From NCBI GenBank assembly GCA_907165065.1, contig OU015523.1, positions 22,595,834 to 22,659,833 of the forward strand: 64,000 nucleotides of DNA. The letters are read 5' to 3'. This document shows positions 1 to 12,250 of this stretch, in pieces; the stretch's first letter is position 1; each line of letters opens with the position of its first letter. The translations under genes and the position numbers were made by a program. The notes beneath the pieces were generated by a model that was not told the origin of the DNA, ran no database searches, and worked only from the letters and a program-made list of their open reading frames with translations. The stretch comes from Caprimulgus europaeus. Taxonomy: Eukaryota; Chordata; Aves; Caprimulgiformes; Caprimulgidae.

Positions 1-625
1 GACTGAAGCAAAGAAGGCATTCAGTAACTCTGCCTTCTCTGTGTCCTCTGTTACCAGGTACCCTGCCCCATTCAGTAGTGGCCCCACATTCTCCCTGGCC
101 TTCCTTCTGTTATTGATGTATTTGAAGAAGCCCTTCTTGTTGTCTCTGACTTTCCTTGCCAGATTTAGTTCCAATTTGGCCTTGGCCTTCCTCGTCACAT
201 TTCTGCATGCTCTGGTGATGCCCTTATATTATTCCCAAGTGGTCTGTTCTTGCTTCCACCTCTTCTACACCTCCTGCTTATGTTTGAGTTTTGCCAGGAG
301 CTCCTTGTTCATCCATGCCGAGCTTCTTCCCACTTTACTCGACTCCTTGCACACAGGGATGCATTGTTCTTGATCCTGGAGAAAGATATATTTGAATATT
401 AACCAGCTCTCTTGCACCCCTCTTCCTTCAGGGGTCCGCTCCCATGGGATTTTTCCAAGAAGGTCCCTGAAGAGGCCAAAGTTAGCTCTCCTGAAGTTCA
501 GGGTTGTGATCTTATTTATTGCCCTGTTTCCTCCTAACAGGATCCTGAAATCCACAATCTTGTGGTCACTACAGCCAAGGCTGCCCCCAGCCTTCACATC
601 CCCAACTACTCCTTCATTTTTTGAC
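1..625 (-). mobile_element. CR1 LINE fragment, endonuclease C-terminus and linker, cut by window edge
   Basis: Read on the minus strand this encodes the end of the CR1 ORF2 endonuclease (GSLGCSDHKIVDFRIL, with the SDH catalytic motif) and the linker towards the reverse transcriptase. An open frame covers 672 down to 265. Homology then continues in other frames to position 1, with peptides such as LELNLARKVRDNKKGFF and TEDTEKAELLNAFFAS. The matching part of the 57.6 kb CR1 copy is at about 58190-58800. CR1 ORF2 encodes the endonuclease/reverse transcriptase that nicks target DNA and copies the element's RNA in place. This copy is 5'-truncated near 625, the usual CR1 state, and is broken by frame changes. 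Its 3' portion lies left of the window. Confidence 0.9.
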
Positions 626-3086
626 CATGTATTCCAAGGCCAGATATAACCCTCCATTGTAGGCTTGTACATATAATGCAGTTTTTATTTCTAGAGGGAT
701 TATGACATTTTGAAGAGAAAGAACTCTTCAAAAAGAAAGAAAAAAACTAAACAAAAACCCAGCTGAATTCTGGCATTGAAATTAAAGAGAACAAATCTTG
801 ACTGTCAAATCCTTTCCAGGAAAAGAAATCACTGTATATGGTCAGCTGCTGACTCTGTTGTTTCCTCAGTTTTCCATTTTACTGCCTTTTGAGAGAGAAT
901 AAATATGCATCTAGTTGACAATTTAGAGCTAAATTAATCCAAATAGTTTAATGCAGTACAGTATCCATCTCGCACAAGCAAAAATTATGTCACAACTGAT
1001 GAATTGCAGGTTTAAAAGGAAGCATCATAGACTTCAGGGTTTATTATGATAGTAACAAATCAGTACTTCATTGCTGCATTTAAGAATACTTGTCAAAAAC
1101 CTATGCCTTTATTCAGCAACAATGTCTTGAAGTAGGTCATAAAACAAGATTTTGGAGGAAATACTGCTGGACTCTCAGAGGAATGCAATTTTTTAATATC
1201 TTGCAGTGTATTTTGCTGTACCACAGATGGATGAAAAGCTGTTAGTAAGTTCTTATACTGTAAGTAGAGAGCAGCTGCAAACTTCCAGCTATAAGCTAAG
1301 AAGAAATATTTTAAAATCTGCAAGTGTGCCCTGGGAAAATCAGTTGCCATAACAAAAACCTTTGGTGCCATGATTATGAGGCTGTCTACACCTCTTAACT
1401 TCTGTAGCCATTCACTTGCAATTGCCAGTATAATACAGTTATTTTGGCCAGCACTAAATGCTTTACTTGTACATTTGTACAGCCAAAGTATTATCAGTGA
1501 TTTTAAAAGACAAAAAGAATAGCCACTACCTTAAAGCTTTAGTGTAGTAATAAAAGAAGGAGGATCCTGCTTTAATATTTCACTGGTTAATAAGGTTGAA
1601 CACTGCTGTGCCACCAAGATATTATAGTAGAATAAATATTTATGTGCTTAAAATATCAAGCAACTAGGAGCTAAATATAGAATTCAGAATACAAAGGGTC
1701 TTCTTCTATGGTTATTACTCAAACCAAGACTAAGAACTCAACTATTGGAGGAATAGACTTGAAATACAAAAGTGAAATATATAAGATAACACAAAATTCT
1801 AAATTATTCTGAGTGCAAAGGAAAAAGCAACTCATTCTCAAAGCTTTTTCTTAGCAAGACAGATATTAGGCAGCACCTGTGAGCATTTTCCTTCTGAATG
1901 CCAAATCCAGCAGGCACAGACTGTGTAATGTTTTAAGTAGAAACAGTAAGATCTTTAGAGCTGCTTCTTTATAGCAATACCTGACCCCCTATGAGAGTAT
2001 AATACTAGTATCTCTACTAAAACACAGTGATTCCCTTGCACTGTTTCTCAGGGCAAAGTATGCCCTGCCCAAAGTGCAACTGTTAACTGATGATATTTCA
2101 ATTTGGAGGATTTAATCTGCTCTTGCCACTTTGCCAGGCTTGCTGTTAAATGTGTTCCAGTGCACCTACCTGACTAAATCTCCAACTCTTATTTTTTTAA
2201 TATGAACTTCATGTATTACTCTTTTTTTTTCTTTCCTATTTTCTCCTTGTTGGTCCATCTTCTACTTTTATTTTCCTCTTCTCCTAGTATCAGGTCATTT
2301 TGCATATGTTTATCTCTCCCCTATGACTTTTCCACTTTTATGGAATATGCAATATCAGATGAACTTCGGACTAGAAAAGCATACAGTTATCCGAGTATAA
2401 TGCTCATACACCCTATAAAATTGCTAGCAAGCTAAATGTCTTTGTGGGAAAGAACATATTAAAATCAACCATTCAGAATTAAAAATGAAAACAAGAACTG
2501 GATTTTAATAGAAAATGGCCTTTGGGAATGTTAGTCACATCATTTAATACACTCGTGGGGGCCCGTAGGCACTAACATAGTGTATTTGATGCAAGACTTA
2601 AAAACAAAGCATGATGAAACTGAACAGAGAATATGTAATTTTGCCAGTCTCGAACTGAGGGTAATGGAAACTAGATGGATGCAATGGACCAGGGAGCAGT
2701 GACAGGAGTGAGATGAAGGTTAACCATTTCTGACATTTTTCCATTTCTAATATTCTGCTACTCAAATGCAAATACTTTGCTTCTGCTTTCAGCCTGCACT
2801 GAAGGGAAAATATGAACATCCCATCACTTGGGAAATTCAAAACGATATGAACAGAAGCAGATCATGTAATATTTCACATGGGAGATCATCTCATACCAAG
2901 ATCTTCTCTCTTTCTGAATCTACATGCCCATCCTGGAAAATATAATGTAATGTATCACTAAGGTTTAAGTTATGTTTCTGAAAAGAATGAGACACCAATG
3001 GGCTTTGTACATATTTCCTTGGCTGTGGAAGGCCTGTTTTGCTTTGATGTGGAAGTAAAGAAATGATCCAAGATAATACCAAGTCC
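626..3086. other. Unannotated AT-rich sequence
   Basis: No gene or known repeat was recognised. Open frames here are under 95 codons, begin and end arbitrarily and resemble no family I know. I take this as neutral intergenic or intronic sequence. Confidence 0.6.
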
Positions 3087-3845
3087 AAGATACCACCGGT
3101 ATCAATACAGGTTGAGGGATGAAGGGATTGAGACCAGCCCTGCAGAAAAGGACTTGGGGGTTCTGGTGGATGAAATACTGGACATGAGCCAGCAATGTGC
3201 ACTTGCAGCCCAGAAAACCAACCATATCCTGGGCTGCATCAAAAGCAGAGTGACCAGCAGGTTGAGGGATGGGATTTTGCCCCTCTACTCCAGTCTGATG
3301 AGGCCCCACCTGGAGTACTGTGTCCAGCTCTGGAGTCTTCAGCACAGGAAAGACATGGACCCGCTGGAGCAGGTCCAGAGGAGGGACACAAAAATGATCA
3401 GAGACATGAAACACCTCTCCTACGAGAACAAGCTGAGAGAGCTGCTGCTATTCAGCCTGGATAAGAGAAGGCTCCAATGTGACCTTATTGCAGTCTTTCA
3501 ATACTTGAAAGAGACCTATAAGAAAGATGGGGACAAGCACTTTATCAGGGCCTGTAGCGATAGGACAAAAGGTAATGGTTTTAAGTTAAAAGAGGGTAGA
3601 TTTTAACTAGATATAAGGCATATAACTAGATATAACCCTAAACATCTTTAGTTAGGATGTTTAAACACTGGAACAAGTTGCCCAGAGAGTTGGTAGATGC
3701 CCCATCCCTGGAAGCATTCAGGCTCAGGCTGGTCGGGGCTTTGAGCAACCTGATCTACTTAGATGTCCCTGCTTATTGCAGGGTGGTTGGACTGGATGAC
3801 CTTTAAAGGTCCCTTCCAGCCTAAACTATTTTATGATTTTTTTTT
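3087..3845 (+). mobile_element. CR1 LINE, 3' portion (group A, old)
   Basis: A frame at 3112-3606 (164 aa) matches the C-terminal part of CR1 ORF2 after the polymerase core: [20 protein letters not shown], then [12 protein letters not shown], then a [10 protein letters not shown] segment. It is followed by the CR1 3' UTR, ending with GGATGACCTTTAAAGGTCCC near 3794-3813 and a decayed terminal repeat (TTTTATGATTTT) that runs into a T-tract. The element is 5'-truncated at about 3087. It differs from the homologous part of the 38.6 kb copy at roughly one base in five in the stretches I aligned by eye, so both are old. Beyond the T-tract lies a 60-bp tail shared with that copy, listed separately. 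Confidence 0.92.
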
Positions 3846-3852
3846 TTTTCTT

Positions 3853-3912
3853 AAATAAAGATTTTAGGTGAAAAATCTCTTTTTGTTAAAAGATGGAAGA
3901 ACTTTTAAAATT
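3853..3912 (+). repeat. Non-canonical tail after CR1 3' end, copy 1
   Basis: About 60 bp immediately downstream of the CR1 3' terminus match positions 41762-41820, which directly follow the 3' terminus of the 38.6 kb CR1. By-eye alignment gives about five differences plus one indel. Shared cores include ATTTTAGGTGAAA and AGATGGAAGAACTTTTAAAA. Similarity stops abruptly after AAAATT in both. Possible origins are a subfamily-specific 3' extension or a transduced downstream segment carried by a source element. Confidence 0.75.
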
Positions 3913-6324
3913 CTGATTTTCAGCTTTTCTGGAACGGAGGTCTGACAACTGAATTAAGAATGGAACAGAATGGACTTGGACAAGGTTGGTGTCTTGAAGA
4001 ACATTGTTTCCACACTGGAGAGTATCTGGTAGCTGAATATACTTTATGTTCTCTATGATTTATGTTCTCCATGATTAAAAGAAAAAGATATTTAGTATCT
4101 CCAGTGACACTAAATACACAGAACCAAAGGCAAGTATATTTTTATGATTTGAGCAGCTATGTCAGTGGCAGATTTAGGCCAAAAGAACTAGATTTGAGCA
4201 AAATTATTATTCTTTCCTGTTTTTAGCTAATGATCCAGAGGTAAAAGTACTCTGCATGCCCTTGTCAATACCTTTGGCCAAACAGTTCCCATTCAGATTC
4301 AATTTTAACACTTAACAAACAAAAATTAATATTATAAACATTTTCTCAATTATTAGAAATAATTTTTAAGGAACTCTTAGTATATTAGAAGCCTTCTTAT
4401 TTCTGTCCCATATAATTGATTGTCGTATAGCAGGATATTAGTTAAAAATGAAAAAAAGAATACTTTCAGAAATAAAACCTGCAGACAGTGCAAACTCTCT
4501 TTGCCATTGGCTAAGTTAAAGGAGAGCTGTTTTCAGAAGTCCTAACTAGCAGTTTGCAAATGTGCAATTAAAATCCTGTCTCTTCTCTAATTTAAGTTAA
4601 ATGGTCTTAATAGACATATAATGATGGGTTTATAAACCTACAGTTACTTATAAAGTAATTTTTACTTCACTTTAAAAAACATAAATTAAATGCCTATTAT
4701 GATCTTTATGTAATTTAGCAAGACATTTGATGAATTCTTTATAAAACTAAACAGCAATTATTACCAAAGATGTGTTAACAATGCATTCACATGCTATTAA
4801 TGTGAATTAGGTTTTTCAGATTAAATAGTGAGACTTGTACTTAAAGTCTATTGGGATAAATTTAGATTAAAACGTTATACATGTTTGTTATGGAAACTTT
4901 AGGGCTGCATAAAAGGAGAAAAAGGTGCTTCATACATTTTTTCATTAAGGTATCTATTTATTGAAACCCTTCTCCAGCTGCAGACAAATTAGAATGCTAA
5001 CTCCATAATAAAAATCCTTCTTTTTCTAAAAATAATTCAGTCACGTTTATGAACTGTGGTCCTTAACTCTGTGAATCTCCTGGAGGTTTCCAGATAATTA
5101 CAGAATTCCAGGTTACTGAGATTTCATTGTATTAAATTATAATTTGTAATATTTTCAAGTCCTATTTTAAAGTTAGTGCAAAAGTCCAGGTAAAGGCCAC
5201 TTATACCACTTCATCTGAATCAGCATTAACAATGTCGATGACTAAAGATTACAGAAATTAAAAGCAGAATGTAGCCTGTCTTGACAGTTTCAGTCTTGTG
5301 TCATGTGTGTCGTGTCGTTACCCGGCCCCTCCACCCCTGCAAAAAAAAAAAAAAGAAAAAGAAAAAGAAAAAAAAAATTAAATAACTATGTTTCATTTAA
5401 AAAATGTCTGGGAAGAATTGTGCTATTCTATTACAGATATTCATACGAACAGGATGTTATAATTTAAAGCGTCAACAAAATCTGAATTGTTGGAAATACC
5501 TGAGCAAGAAATTTTCCTTTGGAAACCACTTTTTCTAGTGAAATCAGCTGAGAACAATATCGCCATATTGTCCATGGAATACATATTGAAAGAATATTTT
5601 GACAACAATTTTGGTTATGTCATTTTGTAATACTCTATATATCATAGGGAAATAAAATTTGATTATTTTGATGTTTTCATTGATGTTATACATAAATTGT
5701 TTTCATCCTAAAAGTTCTGAAAATGCAACTATCTTCACTAATAGCCAATTTGAAAGTGCTTAAATTTTCCATTAGATGGAAATTTTGTTTAACAAGTCCT
5801 GCTTTTAATACTCAGATTAATTTTTAATAATACAGCATGAGAAAAGCCTGCAGCCACATATACTTTGCTTATTATTAGCAAACTCACCAGGTTACCTTCT
5901 GCTTTTTTTAAAAAAACCTTTTAAAAATCTTAATTCTATTTCAGCTTTTATCTTGTGTTCTACAGAAAGTCCTTTCTATACTCATCCTGATTTGTGAGCA
6001 TCTGAATTGTAACAAAGAAAGAAAGTGCTGATACTTCGTAACTTTTAAGAAATGTTGACAAATATATTTTAAAATAATACGGCCAAAAATAAGAGGTGGA
6101 TGACATTCTCTCACCTAGTGTCAGATGAAATATCATAGATCAAGATTTATGTTTTATTTACATCATAACTAAAGTTATGACAGGATTGAGTCTGATGCCC
6201 TGGCTTTGAAAGTTTTACTGACATCTGTTTTGGACAAACTGTGAAAACAAGATGAAAAACAAATTATCTGGAGAATAGAGTATTTGTGTGTTTGAGGGGA
6301 GAAAACAGACATGAAGAAACTGGA
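3913..6324. other. Unannotated AT-rich sequence
   Basis: No coding potential or recognisable repeat was found, apart from the A-rich tract at 5341-5377. Several AT-rich runs occur without periodicity. Confidence 0.6.
5341..5377 (+). repeat. A-rich microsatellite with AAAAAG units
   Basis: A run of A is followed by three GAAAAA-type units and another A run. It lies just after a short C-rich segment (CCCGGCCCCTCCACCCC). There is no adjoining retrotransposon body, so it is not a LINE poly(A) tail that I can assign. Confidence 0.85.
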
Positions 6325-6494
6325 AGTGACAGAATCACAGGGGTTGGAAAGCACCTCAGGAGATCATTTAGTCCAATCGTCCTGCCAAAGCAGGTTCCCT
6401 ACAATGGGTTGCACAGGAAAGTGTCCAGGTGGGTTTTGAACATCTCCAGAGATGGAGACTCCACAGCCTCTCTGGGCAGCCTATTTCAGCCCTA
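6325..6494 (-). mobile_element. CR1 LINE, extreme 3' end (group C)
   Basis: On the minus strand this reads as the last 170 bp of a CR1. It has the CTGCCCAGAGAGGC segment, the CTCCATCTCTGGAGATGTTC segment, a GGCAGGA..TTGGACTAAATGATCTCCT segment and a terminal GATTCTGT. It matches the end of the 57.6 kb copy (60290-60440) closely. It is a severely 5'-truncated insertion with no coding capacity. The junction on its 5' side is unusual and is described as a finding. Confidence 0.9.
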
Positions 6495-7469
6495 TTTCCT
6501 AGGAAATATAGCCTATTTCCTATAATTGTTATAAACAACAATAAACGTTTAATAGAAATAATATATTCTATAGGATGCACTTTCTGCCTGTTGAGCTTCT
6601 ACCCTAAGAAAGGTTCTGACCATAATTTTTGATAAAAAAAGAGACACTCTTGGCACTAAAACACTGTATCATGCTACTAATAATTATTCCAATTAAACCG
6701 TATTATACCATTCAATAGCATTCATAGCATCAATAATTAAACAAATAAGGCTAAAAAAAAATCAATTTCTGTTAAGAAAACATTTTCATAAAGAAAGAAG
6801 GAAAGAAAACCAAATAATATCCTTAAAACACAATCAAGATTTTCTGTGGTTACAAGTATAGATTTTTTTTTTAAAATTGAACATTAAGAAAAAAATATTT
6901 TTTTCCTTTAAGAGGTAAAAATATTAATAATCTTAAGTCAATTGACAAAGTCAATTGACATATTTTGTGAAACTTCTAATGCCAGTAAATCAGCTTAGAC
7001 ATGACTTACATGGAGCTGCATTCTATCTGACTGCTCTATTCCAACTGATAGTTTGAATGTTGCAATTTTTTTAGCTAAAAAACCTAAATTGCTATGGGGA
7101 ACTATACTAACAAGATACCATTGCACACTTAAGGACAGAACAAACAATGAAGCATTTAATTATGAGGATGCCCACAATTCCTAATAAACTTGTGCCAGCC
7201 CAGAATAATTAAGAGATTTTGGTGTATAAGAAATGTAGATGACCAGGCTTCCAGGACAGTATATCAATGTGCCCTTAATATAGTTGACAGTTCTGGTGTC
7301 CTGAGGGAAGTCTTCAGGACAATATTGTATCATTTACTTTCATTTGGAGCATTAGGTTTTCCTTTCCTCCACATATTCTCAGTGTTGATAGAAGAAAGGA
7401 AGGCAAAGACTGAGCCAGTTCTGACTGTCTTCTGTGTCCCATAACATTCTTACACCCCTTGAATAAAAT
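6495..7469. other. Unannotated AT-rich sequence between two CR1 copies
   Basis: No gene was recognised. At 6495-6525 are extra copies of CCTATTT next to the CR1 junction. The sequence from about 7190 to 7469, directly before the next CR1, is not recognisable CR1. Confidence 0.5.
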
Positions 7470-8890
7470 GTCACTGAGGTGCCTAAGGACTGGAGGAAAG
7501 CAAATGTCACTCCAGTCTTCAAAAACGACAAGAAGGAGGATCGGGGTAACTATAGACCAGTCAGCCTCACCTCCGTCCCTGGGAAGATGATGGAACAACT
7601 TATCCTCAGCATTATCTCTAGGCATATCAGGGCATAAAAGGGTCATTAGGAGTAGTCAACAAGGTTTTACCAAGGGGAAGTCATGTTTAATCAACCTGAT
7701 AGCATTTTATGAGGACATAACCAGGTGCATAGATGGTGGTAGAGCAGTGGATGTGGTTTATCTTGATTTCAGCAAAGCATTTGACACGGTCTCCCATAGC
7801 ATCCTCACAGCTAAACTGAGGAAGTGTGGATTGGATGATCAGGTAGTGAGGTGGATTGTGAACTGGTTGAAAGGAAGAAGTCAGACAGTTGTGGTCAATG
7901 GGGCAGAGTCTAGTTGGAGGCCTGTGTCTAGTGGAGTCCTTCAGGACTTGGTACTGGGACCAGTACTATTCCATATATTCATCAATGACTTGGATGAGGG
8001 AACAGAGTGCACTGTCAGCAAGTTTGCTGATGATACAAAGCTGGGAGGAGTGGCTGACATACCAGAAGGCTGTGCTGCCATTAGGTGAGACCTGGACACA
8101 CTGGAGAGTTGGGTGGGGAAAAATTTAATGAAATAAACCAAGGGCAAGTATAGAGTTTTGCATCTGGGAAAGAACAACCCCATGTACTAATATAGGATGG
8201 GGACAGATCTGTTGAGGAGCAGTGTAGGGGAAATGGACCTGGGGGTCTTGGTGGACAGCAGGATGACCATGAGCCAGCACTGTGCCCTTGTGGCCAGGAA
8301 GGCCAATGGCATCCTGGGGTGCATTAGAAGGGGTGTAGTCAGTAGGTCAAGAGAGGTTCTTCTTCCCCTTTACTCTGCCCTGGTGAGGCCACATCTGGAA
8401 TATTGTGTCCAGTTCTGGGCCCCACAGTTCAAGAAGGACAGGGAGCTGCTTGAGAGAGTCCAGCGAAGAGCCACCAAAATGATTAAGGGAGTGGAGCATC
8501 TCCCTTATGAGGAAAGGCTGAGGGAGCTGGGCCTCTTTAGCTTGGAGAAGAGGAGACTGAGGGGAGACCTGATTAATGTTTATAAATATTTGAAGGGTGA
8601 GTGTGAGGAGGATAGGGCCAGGCTCTTCACAGTAACGACCGATGATAGGACAAGGGGCAACGGGTGCAAGCTGGAACATAGGAGGTTCCATGTAAACATA
8701 AGGAAACCTTTTTCACTGTGAGAGTAACGGGACACTGGAGAGGTTGTGGAGTCTCCTTGTCTGGAGACATTCAAAACCTGCCTGGACACGTTCCTGTGTA
8801 GGTGATCCTGCTCTGGCAGGGGGATTGGACTAGATGATCTTTCAAGGTCCCTTCCAATCCCTAACATTCTGTGATTCTGTGATTTTGTGA
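7470..8890 (+). mobile_element. CR1 LINE, reverse transcriptase to 3' end (group B)
   Basis: Homology begins inside ORF2 at a GEVPKDWRKANVTPVFK-like peptide (about 7470). It runs through RT motif A ([12 protein letters not shown]), motif C ([12 protein letters not shown]), the C-terminal region (8197-8721, 174 aa, [20 protein letters not shown].. [13 protein letters not shown]) and the 3' UTR. It ends with GATGATCTTTCAAGGTCCC and ATTCTGTGATTCTGTGATT at 8864-8890. The element is 5'-truncated. The motif B region reads [15 protein letters not shown] where the family has [15 protein letters not shown], and frame breaks separate the blocks, so it is inactive. The catalytic aspartates of motifs A and C are still present. 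Confidence 0.95.
7747..8088 (+). pseudogene. CR1 ORF2 reverse transcriptase palm remnant
   Basis: A 113-residue open stretch holds RT motif A near residues 4-13 ([10 protein letters not shown]) and motif C (FADD) near residue 92. Between them is the family block [14 protein letters not shown]. It closes at a stop just after PEGCAAIR, where intact CR1 continues. This is part of the 7470-8890 element, not a host gene. Confidence 0.9.
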
Positions 8891-11790
8891 AATTGAATAG
8901 TCACTCTAGAAATAAAAAACTGAATAATTATTGCTTATTTACAAACCAGCATTTCTGAAGCCACTATCCACACCCATGAAGCATTTTGATTATCACAGTC
9001 TCCTGACTGAGCTTCATTTAATTTCATTATATTTAGTATTTTGATTTTACCAGTGCCTTTTCAGTACTAATGGCTCTATTTTATGATACTTCCCTATAAA
9101 ACATATATTCCATTGTAATCTGATGTATGCTAAGAATGGCTACTGTATTATTGAACTGAAATAAACTCTATGACAAACAATTTTTTTTGTGACAACTAAA
9201 AGTTGTAGAATCATTATTGATTTATTAAAGCAAACTTAGTTTTGCATAATAATTACATCTGGATGATAATGTTTTTTAAGACTTCTTTGTAAGCCAATTT
9301 TATCAAGTAATAAACTATAATGAAATGTAAAAGCATGACCAATGTTATTGAGTTATATGCTAGGTACAATCTGATTCATAGAATTTCATAGTTGAGCTTC
9401 ATAGGTCTTTAGCTGCAGTGAGAACCTGGTTTGGCTAAAATGTTTTTGAATACAATGTTGGGATTTGTTTTATGGAATTTATAAAATATTATGGAATTTC
9501 AACATAAATATTAAGCAGTTAGTGAAATATTTAGAATAGTTATTGGTGTTGAGTTTTTTGGGGATTTTTTTATTGTATTAATTTTTTCAGCAAGATCTTT
9601 TTTCCTTAAACCTGTGAAGGAACTAAAATTCCACTTATCAACACATAAAATTCTAAAACAAGCACCTGATCTAAAGATGGAAAAACAAAGGGACAAATAA
9701 AAAGAGAGAGTAGAAGCACACTACTTATGCAAGTGTCCAATAGGTGCTAAATATCTGTGTGGTTAAAGTATTTTAAAATGTTGTGTATTAGCAATACATG
9801 TGGGTATTTTTTCATGTTGAACTTTTATTTCCTTTATTAATATAATTATTTTATTATTTCATTTTTATTTAATTTTATTTGACTAAAATATTTCACTAGT
9901 TATGGTGTCAAACTGTTGACGCTTCAAGTAAATATTTCAATGTCAGGAGATAAGAATCTACTTTAAATATGTCCTATAATATTTTTTTTAAAATCTCCTT
10001 TCCTACTAGACAGTTCTTTTTTGTCCCCTTTAAGGGACATGCTTATATGAAAAAAAAATTTAAAAAAATTAAAAAAAAAACTTACTGAGTTTGTATATAA
10101 TGACATCTTGGGACAGTTTGGATCATGACACATTTGAATCTGCCAGGTGATTTATCATGCAAAAGATGATCTTTGTGGAACTATAGACCAATTTCCTTGT
10201 TAAGTTTGCAGGAGATACATGATGGATTTGTAGAAGTCAGTCTTTAATAGCCTATAGTGTATGCTTCCAACAGCTTATTTATGGAATTTAAACTGGTTCT
10301 AGAAGATTAAAATACAAAAAATACAGGACTTCTTGACTTCTTGTCTATCTCTTGCACTTTTTAGTAAAATACCCACAGTCATCTGTTAACCTTAAATTCA
10401 CTCAAAAATGAACGTTTAAGATTAAAGTATTGCAATACTAATACAACAATCTTTTCTAAACACATTGTCTTAATCAACAATGAACACACTTTGGAACAGC
10501 TCTTACCAAGTACATAAGAGAAAAGCAAGAGATGCAAAAGAACAAAAAGAAGAATTAGGAAATTATTCACTCTACACACAGACAGAGCGGTTGCTGGTTT
10601 AATTTTGATTACCACTGTACATATTACAGCCATTTCCAACACAGAACTCCTGAATGAGAGGACAATTCCCCTTATCCCCTGTCATCACTCTTCATTTTTT
10701 GTGTAGAGGCCATCTACTCCAAGAAAAGTCACAGCTTTCTGATTGCCTTTTTTTTCTGTTCATACATTACTTTTTGAAAGAGAAAAAGGTACACACTGAA
10801 CTCCGGAGTCATGGTTCCCCTGCACCATATAGTGCATCTAGTTAAGTGCTATAAAAAACATGCCTATACCTATTGTACAGTCTGCGCAGTTCCAGGATGT
10901 GGTATAAAGCCTGTGGAGACACCCCAATGTCCAACATAACAGAGGTTCTGTTAAGCTTAGCAGTAATTCTTTCCTTTTCTTCTCTGAAGACAAACTTTAA
11001 AAGTGGAATGGACAAAAACCCCAACAGTTCAAAACACAAATGTCTACTGCTCTTTTGTGTTCATTGATCATAAAATTGAAATACATAGAAATATGTCTAA
11101 AAGGCAAGCAAAAGGGAGAATGAGAAAGTTTTCTTCTTTCCAGCACTTAATTTGAGACTGATAAAAGTAGGCAGTCTGAAATTTAGACTTTCATATCACA
11201 TCTGTATCACTACTAGTAGAGCCTTTGGATCCACTCCAAGACTTTTAACCTTCATCATCCTGACCATGAAAGATACCATAACAGGGATGAAAGATAGCAG
11301 GGTATGCCCTTAGGTGCTAGGAGTACTACAGGTTTTAAACCAAAAACTCTGGACATCCCTCAAAATAGTTGTAACTTCAATTTAAGGCTCTTCTCCTCAT
11401 ACATCTACTTTTCCAGACTGTTTTCTCTTTGCAGTCTTTTTCCTCTTATTTAATATGAATCTAGCATAGCTAATCAATACTGAATTCTTTTCAAAAACTA
11501 CTGCTAACTAAGGCAGAAAAAAAGTGTAAAGGCAATACCTCAGAGAACTGATAGCACAAGTTTACTAGTCATTTCCTACACTTTACTAAACTGTTTTGTG
11601 TGACTTTGGTCAAGAAATTGATGGAAAACATCAGAACCCATGGTAGCATACAGATTTTCCATATCAATTTTTCAGACTTTTTACAAATCAAGGTATAGCT
11701 TTTTAACACATTTGTCTATAAGAAGGCAAGATCAAACTTCATTAGGAATAGTTATAACTGATATGATCAAATTATCTATTCCTCCCCTCC
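8891..11790. other. Unannotated AT-rich sequence
   Basis: Nothing was recognised. There are many A and T runs (for example 10050-10080). Small open frames such as 10379-10642 (minus, 87 codons) and 10842-11039 are lysine- or leucine-rich and resemble nothing known. This is the start of a 23.5-kb interval without recognisable transposable elements. Confidence 0.55.
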
Positions 11791-11920
11791 TTTCCTTTCC
11801 TTTCCTTTCCTTTCCTTTCCTTTCCTTTCCTTTCCTTTCCTTTCCTTTCCTTTCCTTTCCTTTCCTTTCCTTTCCTTTCCTTTCCTTTCCTTTCCTTTCC
11901 TTTCCTTTCCTTTCCTTTCC
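11791..11920 (+). repeat. (TTTCC)26 pentanucleotide array
   Basis: Twenty-six uninterrupted TTTCC units (130 bp) were counted line by line. They are preceded by an imperfect CCTCCCCTCC lead-in and followed without a gap by the TCTCC block. One strand is pure pyrimidine and the other pure purine. Open frames called across it are artefacts of the absence of stop codons. Confidence 0.98.
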
Positions 11921-12250
11921 TCTCCTCTCCTCTCCTCTCCTCTCCTCTCCTCTCCTCTCCTCTCCTCTCCTCTCCTCTCCTCTCCTCTCCTCTCCTCTCC
12001 TCTCCTCTCCTCTCCTCTCCTCTCCTCTCCTCTCCTCTCCTCTCCTCTCCTCTCCTCTCCTCTCCTCTCCTCTCCTCTCCTCTCCTCTCCTCTCCTCTCC
12101 TCTCCTCTCCTCTCCTCTCCTCTCCTCTCCTCTCCTCTCCTCTCCTCTCCTCTCCTCTCCTCTCCTCTCCTCTCCTCTCCTCTCCTCTCCTCTCCTCTCC
12201 TCTCCTCTCCTCTCCTCTCCTCTCCTCTCCTCTCCTCTCCTCTCCTCTCC
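11921..12250 (+). repeat. (TCTCC)66 pentanucleotide array
   Basis: Sixty-six uninterrupted TCTCC units (330 bp) continue in register with the TTTCC block, differing by one T-to-C change per unit. No mixed units occur on either side of the switch. The purine strand reads (GGAGA)n, which can in principle form triplex or two-tetrad G-quadruplex structures. The array ends sharply at ACACCTCTG. Confidence 0.98.

Noticed and set aside
5341-5377. A-rich tract as a possible poly(A) tail of a retrocopy
   Set aside because: The preceding sequence shows no coding or retrotransposon homology, and no flanking duplication is visible.
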